Of a DNA stretch of 64,000 bases, positions 16,674 to 25,679 are shown piece after piece. The stretch lies in the NCBI RefSeq assembly GCF_025717005.1, contig NZ_JAOVZU010000005.1, forward strand, positions 124,001 through 188,000, written 5' to 3'. Below the pieces are notes generated by a model. It ran no database searches. It had not been told where the DNA came from and saw nothing but the letters and a program-made list of their open reading frames with translations. This DNA comes from Actinotalea endophytica (GTDB taxonomy: Bacteria; Actinomycetota; Actinomycetes; Actinomycetales; Cellulomonadaceae). Position 1 is the stretch's first letter. The number at the start of each line of letters is the position of its first letter. Made by a program: the position numbers and the translations under genes.

Positions 16674-16826
16674 GAACATATCGGACACTCACAACCAAAC
16701 CCACAGGTTTCCCACATGGTTCTGCACAGGCCGCCCCGGCGGGCCACGCGGGCCCGGTGCCGCGACGCAGGGCAGGACGAACGGATCGACGACGCCGAGG
16801 GCCTCGGAGTCACAGGAGGATCAGAG

Positions 16827-19643
16827 ATGACGGAGACGTCTGCGGGAGCCCGTCGCTCGGGCCGCAAGGGGCAGGGCCTGACCATCGAGCGGGTGTTCAC
16901 GACGCCCGGCACGCACCCCTACGACGAAGTCACGTGGGAGCGGCGCGACGTCGTCCAGACCAACTGGAAGACCGGCGAGACGATCTTCGAGCAGAAGAAC
17001 GTCGAGTTCCCCGCCACCTGGTCGATGAACGCGACCACGATCGTCACCACCAAGTACTTCCGCGGCGCGGTCGGCACCGAGCAGCGCGAGCACAGCCTCC
17101 GCCAGCTCATCGACCGGGTCGTGCTCACCTACACCGCCGCGGGCCGCAAGTACGGCTACTTCGCGAGCGACGCCGACGCCGAGGTCTTCGAGCACGAGCT
17201 GACCTGGATGCTGCTGCACCAGGTGTTCAGCTTCAACTCGCCGGTGTGGTTCAACGTGGGCACGCCGTCGGCCCAGCAGGTCAGCGCCTGCTTCATCCTG
17301 TCCGTCGACGACACCATGGACTCGATCCTCAACTGGTACCGCGAGGAGGGGATGATCTTCAAGGGCGGCTCGGGCGCCGGTCTGAACCTCTCGCGCATCC
17401 GCTCGTCGAAGGAGCTGCTGTCCTCCGGCGGCACGGCCTCCGGACCGATCTCGTTCATGCGCGGAGCCGACGCCTCGGCCGGCACCATCAAGTCGGGCGG
17501 CGCCACCCGCCGCGCGGCGAAGATGGTCGTGCTCGACGTGGACCACCCCGACATCGAGGAGTTCGTCGAGACCAAGGCGCGCGAGGAGGACAAGATCCGC
17601 GCGCTGCGCGACGCCGGCTTCGACATGGACCTCGGCGGCCGGGACATCGTCTCGGTCCAGTACCAGAACGCGAACAACTCGGTCCGCGTCTCCGACGAGT
17701 TCATGCAGGCCGTCGCGGACGGCACGGAGTTCGGCCTTCGCGCCCGCCACTCCGGCGAGATCCTGCAGACCGTCGAGGCCAAGGGCCTGTTCCGCAAGAT
17801 CGCCCAGGCTGCGTGGGAGTGCGCCGACCCGGGCATCCAGTACGACTCGACGATCAACGCCTGGCACACGAGCCCGGAGTCGGGCCGGATCAACGCGTCC
17901 AACCCGTGCTCGGAGTACATGCACCTGGACAACTCCTCGTGCAACCTCGCGTCGCTGAACCTGCTCGCCTTCCTCCGCGAGGACGACACGTTCGACGTCA
18001 CCCGGTTCGTCAAGGCCGTCGAGCTGATCATCACCGCGATGGACATCTCGATCATGTTCGCCGACTTCCCCACCGAGCCGATCGCCGAGACGACCCGTGC
18101 GTTCCGCCAGCTCGGCATCGGCTACGCGAACCTCGGTGCGCTGCTCATGGCGACCGGCCACGGCTACGACTCGGCCGGCGGTCGTGCGCTCGCCGCGTCG
18201 ATCACGTCGCTGATGACCGGCACGGCCTACAAGCGCTCCGCCGAGCTCGCCGCCGTGGTGGGCGCGTACGACGGCTACGCGCTCAACGCGCAGGCTCACC
18301 AGCGGGTCATGCGCAAGCACGCCGCCGCGAACGACGACATCCGCACGCTGCACACCATGGACGCGGAGATCCACCAGGCGGCCACCAAGGCGTGGGCCGA
18401 GGGCAACAAGCTCGGTACCCGCAACGGCTGGCGCAACGCTCAGGCCTCGGTGCTGGCCCCGACCGGGACCATCGGCTTCATGATGGACTGCGACACCACC
18501 GGCGTGGAGCCGGACTTCTCGCTGGTCAAGTTCAAGAAGCTCGTCGGCGGCGGCTCGATGCAGATCGTCAACCAGACGATCCCGCGCGCACTCGCCAAGC
18601 TCGGCTACGCGACCGAGACCGCGGAGGCGATCGTCGAGTACATCGCCGAGCACGGCCACGTGATCGGCGCCCCGGCGCTCAAGCCCGAGCACTACGAGGT
18701 CTTCGACTGCGCGATGGGTGAGCGTGCCATCTCCCCCATGGGTCACGTTCGGATGATGTCGGCCGTCCAGCCGTTCATCTCTGGTGCGATCTCCAAGACC
18801 GTCAACATGCCGGAGACCACCACCGTCGAGGAGGTCGAGAAGCTCTACTTCGACGCCTGGTCGATGGGCATCAAGGCGCTCGCGATCTACCGCGACAACT
18901 GCAAGGTCGGTCAGCCGCTGTCGGACGCCAAGGCGAAGAAGGCCGAGGCGCCCGCCGCACCGGCAGCGGAGGTTCCCGGCCCGGCGCCCGCCACGCGCAA
19001 GCGACTGCCGCGCCAGCGCCAGTCGGTGACCACGTCGTTCACCGTGGGTGGCGCCGACGGGTACATCACGGCCGGCTCCTACCCCGGCGACGGCCTCGGC
19101 GAGCTGTTCCTCAAGCTCGGCAAGCAGGGGTCGACGCTGGCCGGCGTCATGGACGCCTTCTCGATCGCCATCTCGGTGGCGCTGCAGTACGGGGTCCCGC
19201 TGGAGACCTACGTGCAGAAGTTCACCAACATGCGCTTCGAGCCCGCCGGCATGACCGACGACCCGGACATCCGCATGGCGCAGTCGATGATGGACTACAT
19301 CTTCCGTCGGCTCGCGCTGGACTACCTGCCGTTCGAGACGCGCTCCTCGCTCGGCATCTACACCACCGAGGAGCGTCAGCGGCAGCTCGACACCGGCTCG
19401 TACGAGCCCCTCGAGTCCGACGAGGCCGACGGCGCCGACCAGGCACCGGCTCCCGCGGTCGCGGAGGCCCCGGCGGTCCGCACCGAGACCCCGCGCGAGG
19501 TGCACTCGTCGGCCGAGCTGATGGACCTGCTGCAGGGCCGCGAGGCCGATGCCCCGCTGTGCATGAACTGCGGCATCAAGATGCGCCCGTCCGGCTCCTG
19601 CCACGTGTGCGAGGGCTGCGGCTCGACCAGCGGCTGCAGCTGA
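16827..19643 (+). CDS. nrdJ: Vitamin B12-dependent (class II) ribonucleotide reductase
   Basis: 938-residue enzyme that reduces ribonucleotides to deoxyribonucleotides using adenosylcobalamin, needing no oxygen. Active-site residues can be placed: Cys361 and Glu363 in NPCSE (thiyl radical site), and Cys155 (SACFILS) with Cys372 (SSCNLASL) as the redox pair. APTGTIGFMMDCDTTG and the phosphate-loop region follow. The C-terminal about 100 residues contain a linker and a cysteine-rich tail (CMNCGIKMRPSGSCHVCEGC) that probably regenerates the active-site disulfide. The ATG at 16827 has AGGAGGA seven bases upstream. No class I reductase lies in this window. Expression is probably controlled by NrdR. 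It is the main local consumer of the cobalamin handled by the upstream genes. Confidence 0.97.
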   Translation: MTETSAGARRSGRKGQGLTIERVFTTPGTHPYDEVTWERRDVVQTNWKTGETIFEQKNVEFPATWSMNATTIVTTKYFRGAVGTEQREHSLRQLIDRVVLTYTAAGRKYGYFASDADAEVFEHELTWMLLHQVFSFNSPVWFNVGTPSAQQVSACFILSVDDTMDSILNWYREEGMIFKGGSGAGLNLSRIRSSKELLSSGGTASGPISFMRGADASAGTIKSGGATRRAAKMVVLDVDHPDIEEFVETKAREEDKIRALRDAGFDMDLGGRDIVSVQYQNANNSVRVSDEFMQAVADGTEFGLRARHSGEILQTVEAKGLFRKIAQAAWECADPGIQYDSTINAWHTSPESGRINASNPCSEYMHLDNSSCNLASLNLLAFLREDDTFDVTRFVKAVELIITAMDISIMFADFPTEPIAETTRAFRQLGIGYANLGALLMATGHGYDSAGGRALAASITSLMTGTAYKRSAELAAVVGAYDGYALNAQAHQRVMRKHAAANDDIRTLHTMDAEIHQAATKAWAEGNKLGTRNGWRNAQASVLAPTGTIGFMMDCDTTGVEPDFSLVKFKKLVGGGSMQIVNQTIPRALAKLGYATETAEAIVEYIAEHGHVIGAPALKPEHYEVFDCAMGERAISPMGHVRMMSAVQPFISGAISKTVNMPETTTVEEVEKLYFDAWSMGIKALAIYRDNCKVGQPLSDAKAKKAEAPAAPAAEVPGPAPATRKRLPRQRQSVTTSFTVGGADGYITAGSYPGDGLGELFLKLGKQGSTLAGVMDAFSIAISVALQYGVPLETYVQKFTNMRFEPAGMTDDPDIRMAQSMMDYIFRRLALDYLPFETRSSLGIYTTEERQRQLDTGSYEPLESDEADGADQAPAPAVAEAPAVRTETPREVHSSAELMDLLQGREADAPLCMNCGIKMRPSGSCHVCEGCGSTSGCS

Positions 19644-19657
19644 GTCGTCGGACCCGC

Positions 19658-19695
19658 GAGGGCCCGGATCCCGTCCGACGGGGTCCGGGCCCTCG
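19658..19695 (+). terminator. Terminator hairpin after nrdJ
   Basis: GAGGGCCCGGATCCC pairs with GGGGTCCGGGCCCTC with one mismatch, a 15-base stem starting 15 bases after the nrdJ stop. There is no T-run, usual for actinobacterial terminators. Confidence 0.75.
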
Positions 19696-19844
19696 CGCAT
19701 GCCTGCGCCGTCACCCGACCGCCAACCCGGCTACGGCGCTCGGGTGAATGTCGCGCCCGAGTCGGACCGGTTCGCTCACATCGTCCGAACGCACGCCGAT
19801 CCAGGGGTGGGGAGAAGTGTGCCCACCGACCGAGGAGTTCCTGG

Positions 19845-21413
19845 ATGGCCGAGCGCCGACACGCCGTGCGTCGCGGTTCGCACCGTGCGCCGCGGCCCAC
19901 CGGCGCCGCCGGGACGCTCGACCGGGTGCTCTGGACCGGTGGTGGCCTGCTCCACGGACGTGTGCTCCCGCCGGTCGCCGCGCTCATCGCCGCCACCAGC
20001 TTCGTCGCCGGCTCCGTGGCACAGGTGACGCTGTCGCAGATCCAGGCCGACGCCCTCCAGGTCGAGCAGCGGGCCGCCGCGCTCGCCGCCGAGCAGGCAC
20101 AGGAGCGCCACGACGCCGCGAGCACGGCACGGCTGAGCGCCCAGGCCACCGCCTACCTCGCCCACCGGCGCACCGAGGCCAGGTCGATCGCCGAGGGCGC
20201 CGTGCAGACCGCGGACGAGCTCACGGCAGCGTCCGGCACGTACCTCGACGACGACGAGCGGGACGAGCTCGATGCGGCCCTCGCCGAGCTGACGGCTCTG
20301 CTCCAACAGACCCCCGACGCCGAGACGGCCCTCGACACGGCGCTCCAGACCCTGCCGGCCGTGGACGTCGAGCCCGTCGTCGTCGAGCCCCCGGCGGTCT
20401 CGCCGATCGAGCCGCTCGCCGACGTGACCGAGCTCCTGGCGGCCTCGGTCGCCGACGCGTCCACGTCCACCCCGGCGCCGGCCGCCGCCGACGTGGTGCT
20501 CGACCCCGGGCGGACCGACGCGGGGTCCGCCTCCCGCGGGCTCACGATCCCCCGCGCCGAACCGACCACGGCCACGCCCCTGGTCGTCGCGACCGGCGAT
20601 GCCACCCCGATCTCCAGCGACGCCACCGACCCGGACCCCGAGCCCGCACCGAGCACCGATACCGACCGACCGACCGGCTCGGCGACCGACGACGCGGGAG
20701 AGGTCGGCGAGGTCACCGATCCCGCGCCGGGCCTGTCGCCCGACCCCGGCGCCGTCCCGAGCGCGGCTGACGACGCGTCGGCCGATGCCGCCGTGCTCGC
20801 GACCGCCGACCTCGCGCTGTCCGACTCCGAGCACCTGGTCGAGGTCGCTCAACGGCTCCTCGACCTGAGCGCCGAGGTCCAGGCCGTCGTCGAGCAGCGC
20901 AAGGCCGAGGAGCAGGCCCGGCTCGCTGCGGAGGCCGCTGCCGCCGCGGAGGAAGCGCGGATCGCCGCGAGCTTCTCCGCCAAGGTCGCGGCCGCCGACG
21001 CGGCGCCGAACGGCGAGATCCCGACCCAGTACCTGTGCGGCGTCACCTTCCAGCGCGGCGTGCTCCTGCGTTGCGACGCCGCCGCCGCGCTCGACAAGCT
21101 CAACACCGCGTACCGCCAGGCCACCGGGCACTCGCTCACGGTCGTGTCGAGCTATCGCACCGCCGAGGAGCAGGCCGCCCTCGTCGAGGAGAAGGGCGAG
21201 GAGATCGCCGCCGCCGCCGGTACCTCTCAGCACGGTCGTGGTCAGGCGATCGACCTCGCGGGCGCCGGCCAGCTCGGCCAGTTCGACGCCCCGCTCTACC
21301 TGTGGCTGACCGAGCACGCCGAGGACTTCGGCTGGCACCACCCGTCCTACATGGACCCGGGCGGCGCCGGGCCGCTCGAGCCGTGGCACTGGGAGTTCCA
21401 CACCGGAACGTGA
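19845..21413 (+). CDS. Exported M15-family D-Ala-D-Ala carboxypeptidase-like protein
   Basis: 522-residue probable cell-wall peptidase. A basic N-terminus and one hydrophobic segment (LPPVAALIAATSFVAGSVA, about residues 42-60) form a signal anchor. A coiled-coil region rich in Ala, Glu and Gln follows, then about 150 residues of Asp/Pro/Thr/Ala low complexity, then a second Ala/Glu coiled coil. The catalytic VanY-type domain occupies the last 140 residues. Its zinc ligands are visible in SQHGRGQAIDL (His and Asp) and WHWEF (His), and SSYRTAEEQ is the family arginine loop. The enzyme would trim peptidoglycan stems outside the membrane. The ATG at 19845 has GAGGAG at good spacing. I found no c-di-AMP riboswitch in its 200-base leader. 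Confidence 0.87.
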   Translation: MAERRHAVRRGSHRAPRPTGAAGTLDRVLWTGGGLLHGRVLPPVAALIAATSFVAGSVAQVTLSQIQADALQVEQRAAALAAEQAQERHDAASTARLSAQATAYLAHRRTEARSIAEGAVQTADELTAASGTYLDDDERDELDAALAELTALLQQTPDAETALDTALQTLPAVDVEPVVVEPPAVSPIEPLADVTELLAASVADASTSTPAPAAADVVLDPGRTDAGSASRGLTIPRAEPTTATPLVVATGDATPISSDATDPDPEPAPSTDTDRPTGSATDDAGEVGEVTDPAPGLSPDPGAVPSAADDASADAAVLATADLALSDSEHLVEVAQRLLDLSAEVQAVVEQRKAEEQARLAAEAAAAAEEARIAASFSAKVAAADAAPNGEIPTQYLCGVTFQRGVLLRCDAAAALDKLNTAYRQATGHSLTVVSSYRTAEEQAALVEEKGEEIAAAAGTSQHGRGQAIDLAGAGQLGQFDAPLYLWLTEHAEDFGWHHPSYMDPGGAGPLEPWHWEFHTGT

Positions 21414-21422
21414 CGCCTGCTC

Positions 21423-22643
21423 TCACCCGGCGGAGGCTCGGCGTCGCACCACCACGGCCCTGCCCGCCAGGCCCACCAGGAGAACGCCGCCTCCGGTCAG
21501 CACCGACGCCACCGGCAGCGAGAGCACCAGCACCCCGCACCCGACTGCACCGAGGGTCGGCAGCGTGCGCGGGCCGACCCGCCGGGCCGCGACGTTGGCG
21601 ACCAGGTAGTAGGTGAGGACGCCGAACGACGAGAACCCGATCGCGCCACGCAGGTCCGTGGCGAGCGTCAACCCGACGACCACGACGCCCACCGCGAGCT
21701 CGGCACGATAGGGCGTGCCGTGCACCGGATGCACAGCGTCCAGCCGTCGAGGGAGGTCTCCCTCGCGCGCCATCGCGAGGACGGTGCGCGCGAGGCCTGC
21801 CAGGAGGGCGAGGAGCGCACCGGTCGCGCCCGCCACGGCGGCAACCCGAGCCACGGCGCCGATGCCGGGCCCCACCGACGCGGCAAGGTCTGCGACCGGT
21901 GCCGTGGACCGCGCCAGCGCCTCCGGGCCGAGCCCGGCCAGGAGCGCGGCGCCGACGGCGCCGTACACAGCCACCACGATCAGCAGGGCGATCGCGATCG
22001 CGCGCGGGATGGTCCTGGCCGGGTCGCGGACCTCCTCGCCGAGGGTCGCGACGCGCGCGTACCCGGCGAACGCGAAGAACAGCAGCCCGGCAGCACCGAG
22101 GACGCCCATCGGGCTCCCGCCCGCTGACCAGGCCTGGGACGACTCGAGCAGACCGGCCGCGGCTGCGCCGCCCACCACGGTCGCGAGGCCCGCGAGGACG
22201 ATCACGACGAGCACCGCGGCGGCGCGGGCCGTGCGGGTCACACCTCGGTACCCGAGCGCGATCGCCGCCGCCGCCACCAGACCTGCCACCGGCCGGGTCC
22301 ACGGAGCGGGCACCAGGTACGCGGCGACCGCCAATGCCATCGCCGCCGCGCTGGCGGCCTTTCCCACCACGAAGCCCCAGCCCGCGAGGAAGCCCCACCA
22401 CTCGCCGAGCACCGTGCGTCCGTAGAGGTAGGAGCCACCCGCCGCCGGCATCAGGGCCGCGAGCCGCGCGGACGACATCGCGTTCGCCCAGGCCACACCC
22501 GACGCCACGGCCAGGCCGGCCAGCAACCAGCGGCCCGCAGCCGCAGCTGCGGGTGCGAACGCCACGAACACCCCGGCCCCGAGCATCGAACCCAGACCGA
22601 TCACGACCGCGTCGAACAGGCCCAACCGCCTCGCCAGGCGCAT
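21423..22643 (-). CDS. APC-family amino acid permease
   Basis: 406-residue polytopic transporter of the amino acid-polyamine-organocation superfamily. Helix 1 carries the family glycine motif VVIGLGSMLGAGVFVA, and about twelve hydrophobic helices follow, with FAFAGYARVATLGEEVRDPARTIPRAI in helix 6 and its loop (typical of the APC family). The substrate cannot be read. I place the start at the ATG at 22643, ten residues before helix 1; an upstream GTG at 22727 would add 28 basic residues with no ribosome site. The gene converges with the M15 peptidase gene with only nine bases between stops. Confidence 0.85.
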   Translation of the reverse strand: MRLARRLGLFDAVVIGLGSMLGAGVFVAFAPAAAAAGRWLLAGLAVASGVAWANAMSSARLAALMPAAGGSYLYGRTVLGEWWGFLAGWGFVVGKAASAAAMALAVAAYLVPAPWTRPVAGLVAAAAIALGYRGVTRTARAAAVLVVIVLAGLATVVGGAAAAGLLESSQAWSAGGSPMGVLGAAGLLFFAFAGYARVATLGEEVRDPARTIPRAIAIALLIVVAVYGAVGAALLAGLGPEALARSTAPVADLAASVGPGIGAVARVAAVAGATGALLALLAGLARTVLAMAREGDLPRRLDAVHPVHGTPYRAELAVGVVVVGLTLATDLRGAIGFSSFGVLTYYLVANVAARRVGPRTLPTLGAVGCGVLVLSLPVASVLTGGGVLLVGLAGRAVVVRRRASAG

Positions 22644-22733
22644 CCCCTGTCCGGCCACGCGCCGATCCTCGCGTCGCCACGTCGCGCGCGCCACCCGGCC
22701 CCGCGCTGGGCTCTCCGGGCCCGGCACGGACGG

Positions 22734-23054
22734 TCAGTGCGACCCGGGCGTGCGGACCGGTGATGTCCGAACCGGTGGCGTCCGTGCCGGGGTCACGAAC
22801 CAGCTCACCGAGCGCATCACGTCCCCGGCCCGCAACCATGCCCACTGCTCCGCGGCGGGCGACGGCGCCGAGCCGACATGCTCGGGACGCCAGCCGACCA
22901 TGACGTGGGAACGGGTCCACCGGATCGCGCGCGCGGGGCGCCACTCCTCGAGGCCGTCCGACCAGACCAGACGCACGATCACCGGCACGTCGCCCATCGG
23001 CGCGACCGGAGCGTTCGCCGGCTGCTCACGGTTGACGACGCGACGTGGCTCCAC
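22734..23054 (-). CDS. Hypothetical protein, 106 residues
   Basis: Small protein of unknown function. The central part VPVIVRLVWSDGLEEWRPARAIRWTRSHVMV is tryptophan-rich and beta-like and is probably the conserved core; the C-terminal tail is a repetitive Arg/Thr/Pro/Val stretch (RTPPVRTSPVRTP). No signal peptide or membrane helix is seen. The GTG at 23054 has a weak ribosome site. It lies between the permease and the MBL-rhodanese gene on the same strand. Codon pattern and high third-position GC fit a real gene, but I recognise no family. Confidence 0.6.
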   Translation of the reverse strand: MEPRRVVNREQPANAPVAPMGDVPVIVRLVWSDGLEEWRPARAIRWTRSHVMVGWRPEHVGSAPSPAAEQWAWLRAGDVMRSVSWFVTPARTPPVRTSPVRTPGSH

Positions 23055-23099
23055 CCGCCCAGCGTATCGAACACCTGTTCGAGCGACCAGATCCGCCGG

Positions 23100-24458
23100 T
23101 CAGACGGCGACGAGCTGCAGACCGGAGCCGGCGGCCGACATGGCGTACGAGTCGTCCACGTGGACCACCTGGCGCCCGCGCGCGGTGAGGATCGAGGCGG
23201 CCATCGACGCGCGGTACCCGGCCGCACAGTGCACCCAGACCTCACCCGGCGGCACGTCGTCGATCCGCTCGATCAGCTGGTGCAGCGGGATGTTCACGGC
23301 GCCGTCGACGTGCCCGGCGCGCCACTCCGAGCCACGCCGGACGTCGAGCACGACGACCGGCCGGTGGTGGCGCACCTGGGCCAGATCGGCGAAGGTCGCG
23401 CGGACCTGGGTCCCGATCGGCCCGTCGGTCCAGTCCTCCGGTCGGCCGGTCGCGGCCGCGGCCGGTCGGTCGATCCCGATCCGGACGAGCTCGCGCTGAG
23501 CCTCGGCAACCTCCTCCGGCGTCGCGCCGAGCAGCGTGAGCGGCGTGCCCCACGGGATGAGCCAACCCAGGTAGGTCGAGAACTGACCGTCCAGACCGAT
23601 GTTGATCGTCCCGGGCACGTGGCCCGCGGCGAACGCCGTCCGGGTGCGCAGGTCGACCACCCACTCCCCCGCCTCGAGGCGGCGGCGCAGCTCGGCCTTG
23701 TCCGCGAGGCTCGGGAGCGACAGATCCGGCTCGACCGGCCCGTCGACGTTCCGCGGCGCCATGTGCACGTAGTACGCCGGGTAGTCGTCCAGACCCGCGA
23801 GGATCGTCTCGACGAACGTCTCCTCGTCCTGCGTGAGCGCGGGGTTGAACCGGCGCTCCTGGGCGATCGTGGATCCGGTGGCGCCCTCGGTGGTCGCCGT
23901 CGCCGAGCAGAAGCTTCCGAAGCCGTGGGTCGGCATCACCTGGGTGACGTCGGGCAGGGCCGCCAGCCGGTGCGCCGAGTGGAACTGGTGGTGCGCGAGG
24001 GTCGAGGCGTGGGCCATGCCGAGCAGGTCGGGGCGTCCGGTCGAGCCGTACAGCAGCGATCCACCCGAGAAGACCATCGGCGTCTCGCCCTCGAGCACGT
24101 ACGACAGGTGCGTGAACGTGTGACCCGGGGTGTGCACGACGCGCACGACCATCTCGTCGCCCACCGGCACGACGTCGCCGTCGCGGGTCGGGACCCGCTC
24201 GAAGGAGACCTGGTCGTCGGCGTTGACGTGGTACGCCGCTCCCGTGCGCTCCGCGAGTGCGTAGCCGCCGGTGACGTAGTCGTTGTGGATGTGCGTCTCG
24301 AAGACGTGCGTGATCTGCACGCCCACGCGATCCGCGAGGTCGAGGACGCGGTCGATGTCACGCTGCGGATCGATCACGAACGCGACCCGGCCGTCGTGCA
24401 CCAGGTAGCTGCGGTCCCCGAGCGACGGGGTGTCCAGGGTCAGTACCGTCGGGGTCAT
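23100..24458 (-). CDS. MBL-fold hydrolase with two rhodanese domains (persulfide dioxygenase-like)
   Basis: 452-residue protein of the ETHE1/CstB-like class, which oxidises persulfides and moves sulfane sulfur. The metallo-beta-lactamase part (about residues 1-240) has ETHIHNDYVTGG and HTPGHTFTHLSY, giving the metal-binding histidines. The first rhodanese domain (about 270-350, AFAAGHVPGTINIG) has no visible catalytic cysteine and is probably structural. The second (about 365-452) keeps HCAAGYRAS with Cys near residue 410. The ATG at 24458 has GAGGAGG five bases upstream and lies ten bases after the single-domain rhodanese stop, so the two form an operon behind the CsoR/CstR-type palindrome. 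Sulfide or persulfide detoxification is the most likely role. Confidence 0.87.
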   Translation of the reverse strand: MTPTVLTLDTPSLGDRSYLVHDGRVAFVIDPQRDIDRVLDLADRVGVQITHVFETHIHNDYVTGGYALAERTGAAYHVNADDQVSFERVPTRDGDVVPVGDEMVVRVVHTPGHTFTHLSYVLEGETPMVFSGGSLLYGSTGRPDLLGMAHASTLAHHQFHSAHRLAALPDVTQVMPTHGFGSFCSATATTEGATGSTIAQERRFNPALTQDEETFVETILAGLDDYPAYYVHMAPRNVDGPVEPDLSLPSLADKAELRRRLEAGEWVVDLRTRTAFAAGHVPGTINIGLDGQFSTYLGWLIPWGTPLTLLGATPEEVAEAQRELVRIGIDRPAAAATGRPEDWTDGPIGTQVRATFADLAQVRHHRPVVVLDVRRGSEWRAGHVDGAVNIPLHQLIERIDDVPPGEVWVHCAAGYRASMAASILTARGRQVVHVDDSYAMSAAGSGLQLVAV

Positions 24459-24468
24459 CGTCGCCTCC

Positions 24469-24786
24469 TCAGCGCGCGTCCATGCCGGTGACGACCGAGC
24501 GTCCGGCCATCCGCCACCCGTTGGTGCCACCCGCGACCGAGACCGCGTCGTAGCCGGCCCGCTGGAGCGCGTCGGTGACCACGAGGCTCCGGTTGCCGCT
24601 CGCACAGATGACGTGGATCCGTCCGTCCGTCGGCAGCTCGGCGACCCGCTGCCCGAGCTGGCTCATCGGGACGAGCACGGCCCCGGGGACGTGACCGGCC
24701 ACGTACTCCCCTGGCTCCCGGACGTCGAGGACGTACCCGCCCGCGGCGTGGACCTCGGCGAAGCCCGTGATGTCGATCTCCCGCAC
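24469..24786 (-). CDS. Single-domain rhodanese sulfurtransferase
   Basis: 105-residue rhodanese that carries sulfane sulfur on one cysteine. The fold is complete: VLDVREPGEYVAGHVPGAVLVP, the active-site loop HVICASGNRSLVV with Cys near residue 70, and the terminal block YDAVSVAGGTNGWRMAG. The GTG at 24786 has TGGAGG five bases upstream; an ATG 17 codons earlier lies inside the operator and is unlikely. It is the first gene of a two-gene sulfur operon with the MBL-rhodanese protein. The operator centre is 36 bases before the start. Confidence 0.88.
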   Translation of the reverse strand: MREIDITGFAEVHAAGGYVLDVREPGEYVAGHVPGAVLVPMSQLGQRVAELPTDGRIHVICASGNRSLVVTDALQRAGYDAVSVAGGTNGWRMAGRSVVTGMDAR

Positions 24787-25162
24787 CGTTCCTCCAGATG
24801 TCGTCGTCGTTTGGATACCCCCCGGGGTATGCAACACCTAACTCTGCCCATCGTGACTTTGTTCCGCATCCCGGGCGGCGGGCCTGGCGGACTCCCGAGG
24901 CACCCGAGCGGCCAGGGCAGCTCCGGGTACCCGGCAGCGACGGAGGAACACCGGCCGCGCGGCCTCGCGCGCAGGTTTCACCCGTCTGCACGAGGACCAG
25001 AGCCGTTCGAGTGCGGTATAGGGGCGCCGGGGCCCTTTCACCCGCTCCCCTGGCCGGTGTGGCCCTCGCCAGGCCGGACACTGGAGGTGGAGGGCGTGGA
25101 CCACGTCCTCAGGCGCGCTCGGGACCATCCCCCCGCCCGGAGCGCGGAGAGGCAGTACGTCG
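24787..25162. other. Divergent intergenic region
   Basis: 376 bases between the rhodanese operon (minus) and the 158-residue hypothetical gene (plus). Apart from the CsoR/CstR-type palindrome at 24815-24830 and the ribosome site GGAGAGG before 25163, I see no gene, no further clear hairpin and no known RNA motif. The short stretch just beyond the palindrome (CAACACCTAACTCTGCCC) is relatively AT-rich and may contain promoter elements. Confidence 0.5.
24815..24830. promoter_or_regulatory. CsoR/CstR-type operator before rhodanese operon
   Basis: ATACCCC-CC-GGGGTAT has perfect seven-base arms around a two-base spacer, the form reported for CsoR-family and especially CstR (persulfide-sensing) operators. 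It lies 29-44 bases upstream of the rhodanese GTG at 24786. The genes downstream are of the kind CstR controls. No CsoR-family gene is in the window. Confidence 0.65.
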
Positions 25163-25639
25163 ATGGATCGCAACAGCCCGCGCGAGGACCTCGTCCTCGC
25201 GATGCTCGAGTCCAGGCACAGCGCCGGTCAGGTGCGCGCCGTCCTGGACTCCTCGGAGTTCGGCACGCACACGGCGCTCGTCATGCTGCTCGCCGACCAC
25301 GACCTGCACCGTCCGGACTCCCCGGCCGCCGGCCCCGAGCGCCACGCCTCGGTCGCCGGCTACGTGCGAGAGATCGCGGCGGCAGCGCGCCACGCCGGCC
25401 CCCGTGCCCGCGGCACCGACCCGCGCTGGGCGCTCGTCGCGGACGCACAGGCCTCACTGGTGTGGCTCGCCGGACGCACCCCGACCTCGGCCGAGGTCCA
25501 TGCGCTGCTCCGTGCGGTCCTGGCCGCACGTCCGCACCCCGGCCCAGCCCAGGTGCGGTCGCCGAAGGACGTACCGCTGGTGCCGCGGCCCAACGGACCC
25601 GACACTCGCCGGACGCGCAGCGACGACCGGCGGTCGTGA
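25163..25639 (+). CDS. Hypothetical protein, 158 residues
   Basis: Unknown cytosolic protein. It begins DRNSPREDLVLAMLESRHSAGQVRAVLDSSEF and is mainly helical, with a His/Arg/Pro-rich disordered C-terminus after about residue 125. A tryptophan-containing segment (RWALVADAQASLVWLAG) lies in the middle. No membrane helix, signal or metal motif is visible. The ATG at 25163 follows GGAGAGG at longer than ideal spacing. It is divergent from the sulfur operon and converges with the NfnB-NfnA-like gene. I recognise no family. Confidence 0.55.
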   Translation: MDRNSPREDLVLAMLESRHSAGQVRAVLDSSEFGTHTALVMLLADHDLHRPDSPAAGPERHASVAGYVREIAAAARHAGPRARGTDPRWALVADAQASLVWLAGRTPTSAEVHALLRAVLAARPHPGPAQVRSPKDVPLVPRPNGPDTRRTRSDDRRS

Positions 25640-25679
25640 CCGGGCCGGGCCGGACCGCCAGTCGTCGCTGGGCTTCATG

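Larger units (their letters stand above)
16358..16826 (+). other. Intergenic region with nrdJ promoter
   Basis: 469 bases with no supported gene. The left 230 bases are GC-rich and featureless to me. The right part is clearly lower in GC and carries a candidate promoter, with TATAGT at 16620-16625 and TCGACC 17 bases upstream. It also carries a NrdR box over the -10 element and a DnaA box, all described separately. The leader is then about 190 bases long. Confidence 0.6.

Noticed and set aside
16671-16686. Second NrdR-like box ACAGAACATATCGGAC
   Set aside because: Only about 10 of 16 consensus positions fit and the start-to-start distance of 59 bases from the first box is not a whole number of turns.
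19696-19844. c-di-AMP riboswitch before the M15 peptidase gene
   Set aside because: Peptidase genes of actinobacteria often carry one, so I looked. The conserved core sequence and pairing are not present in this leader.
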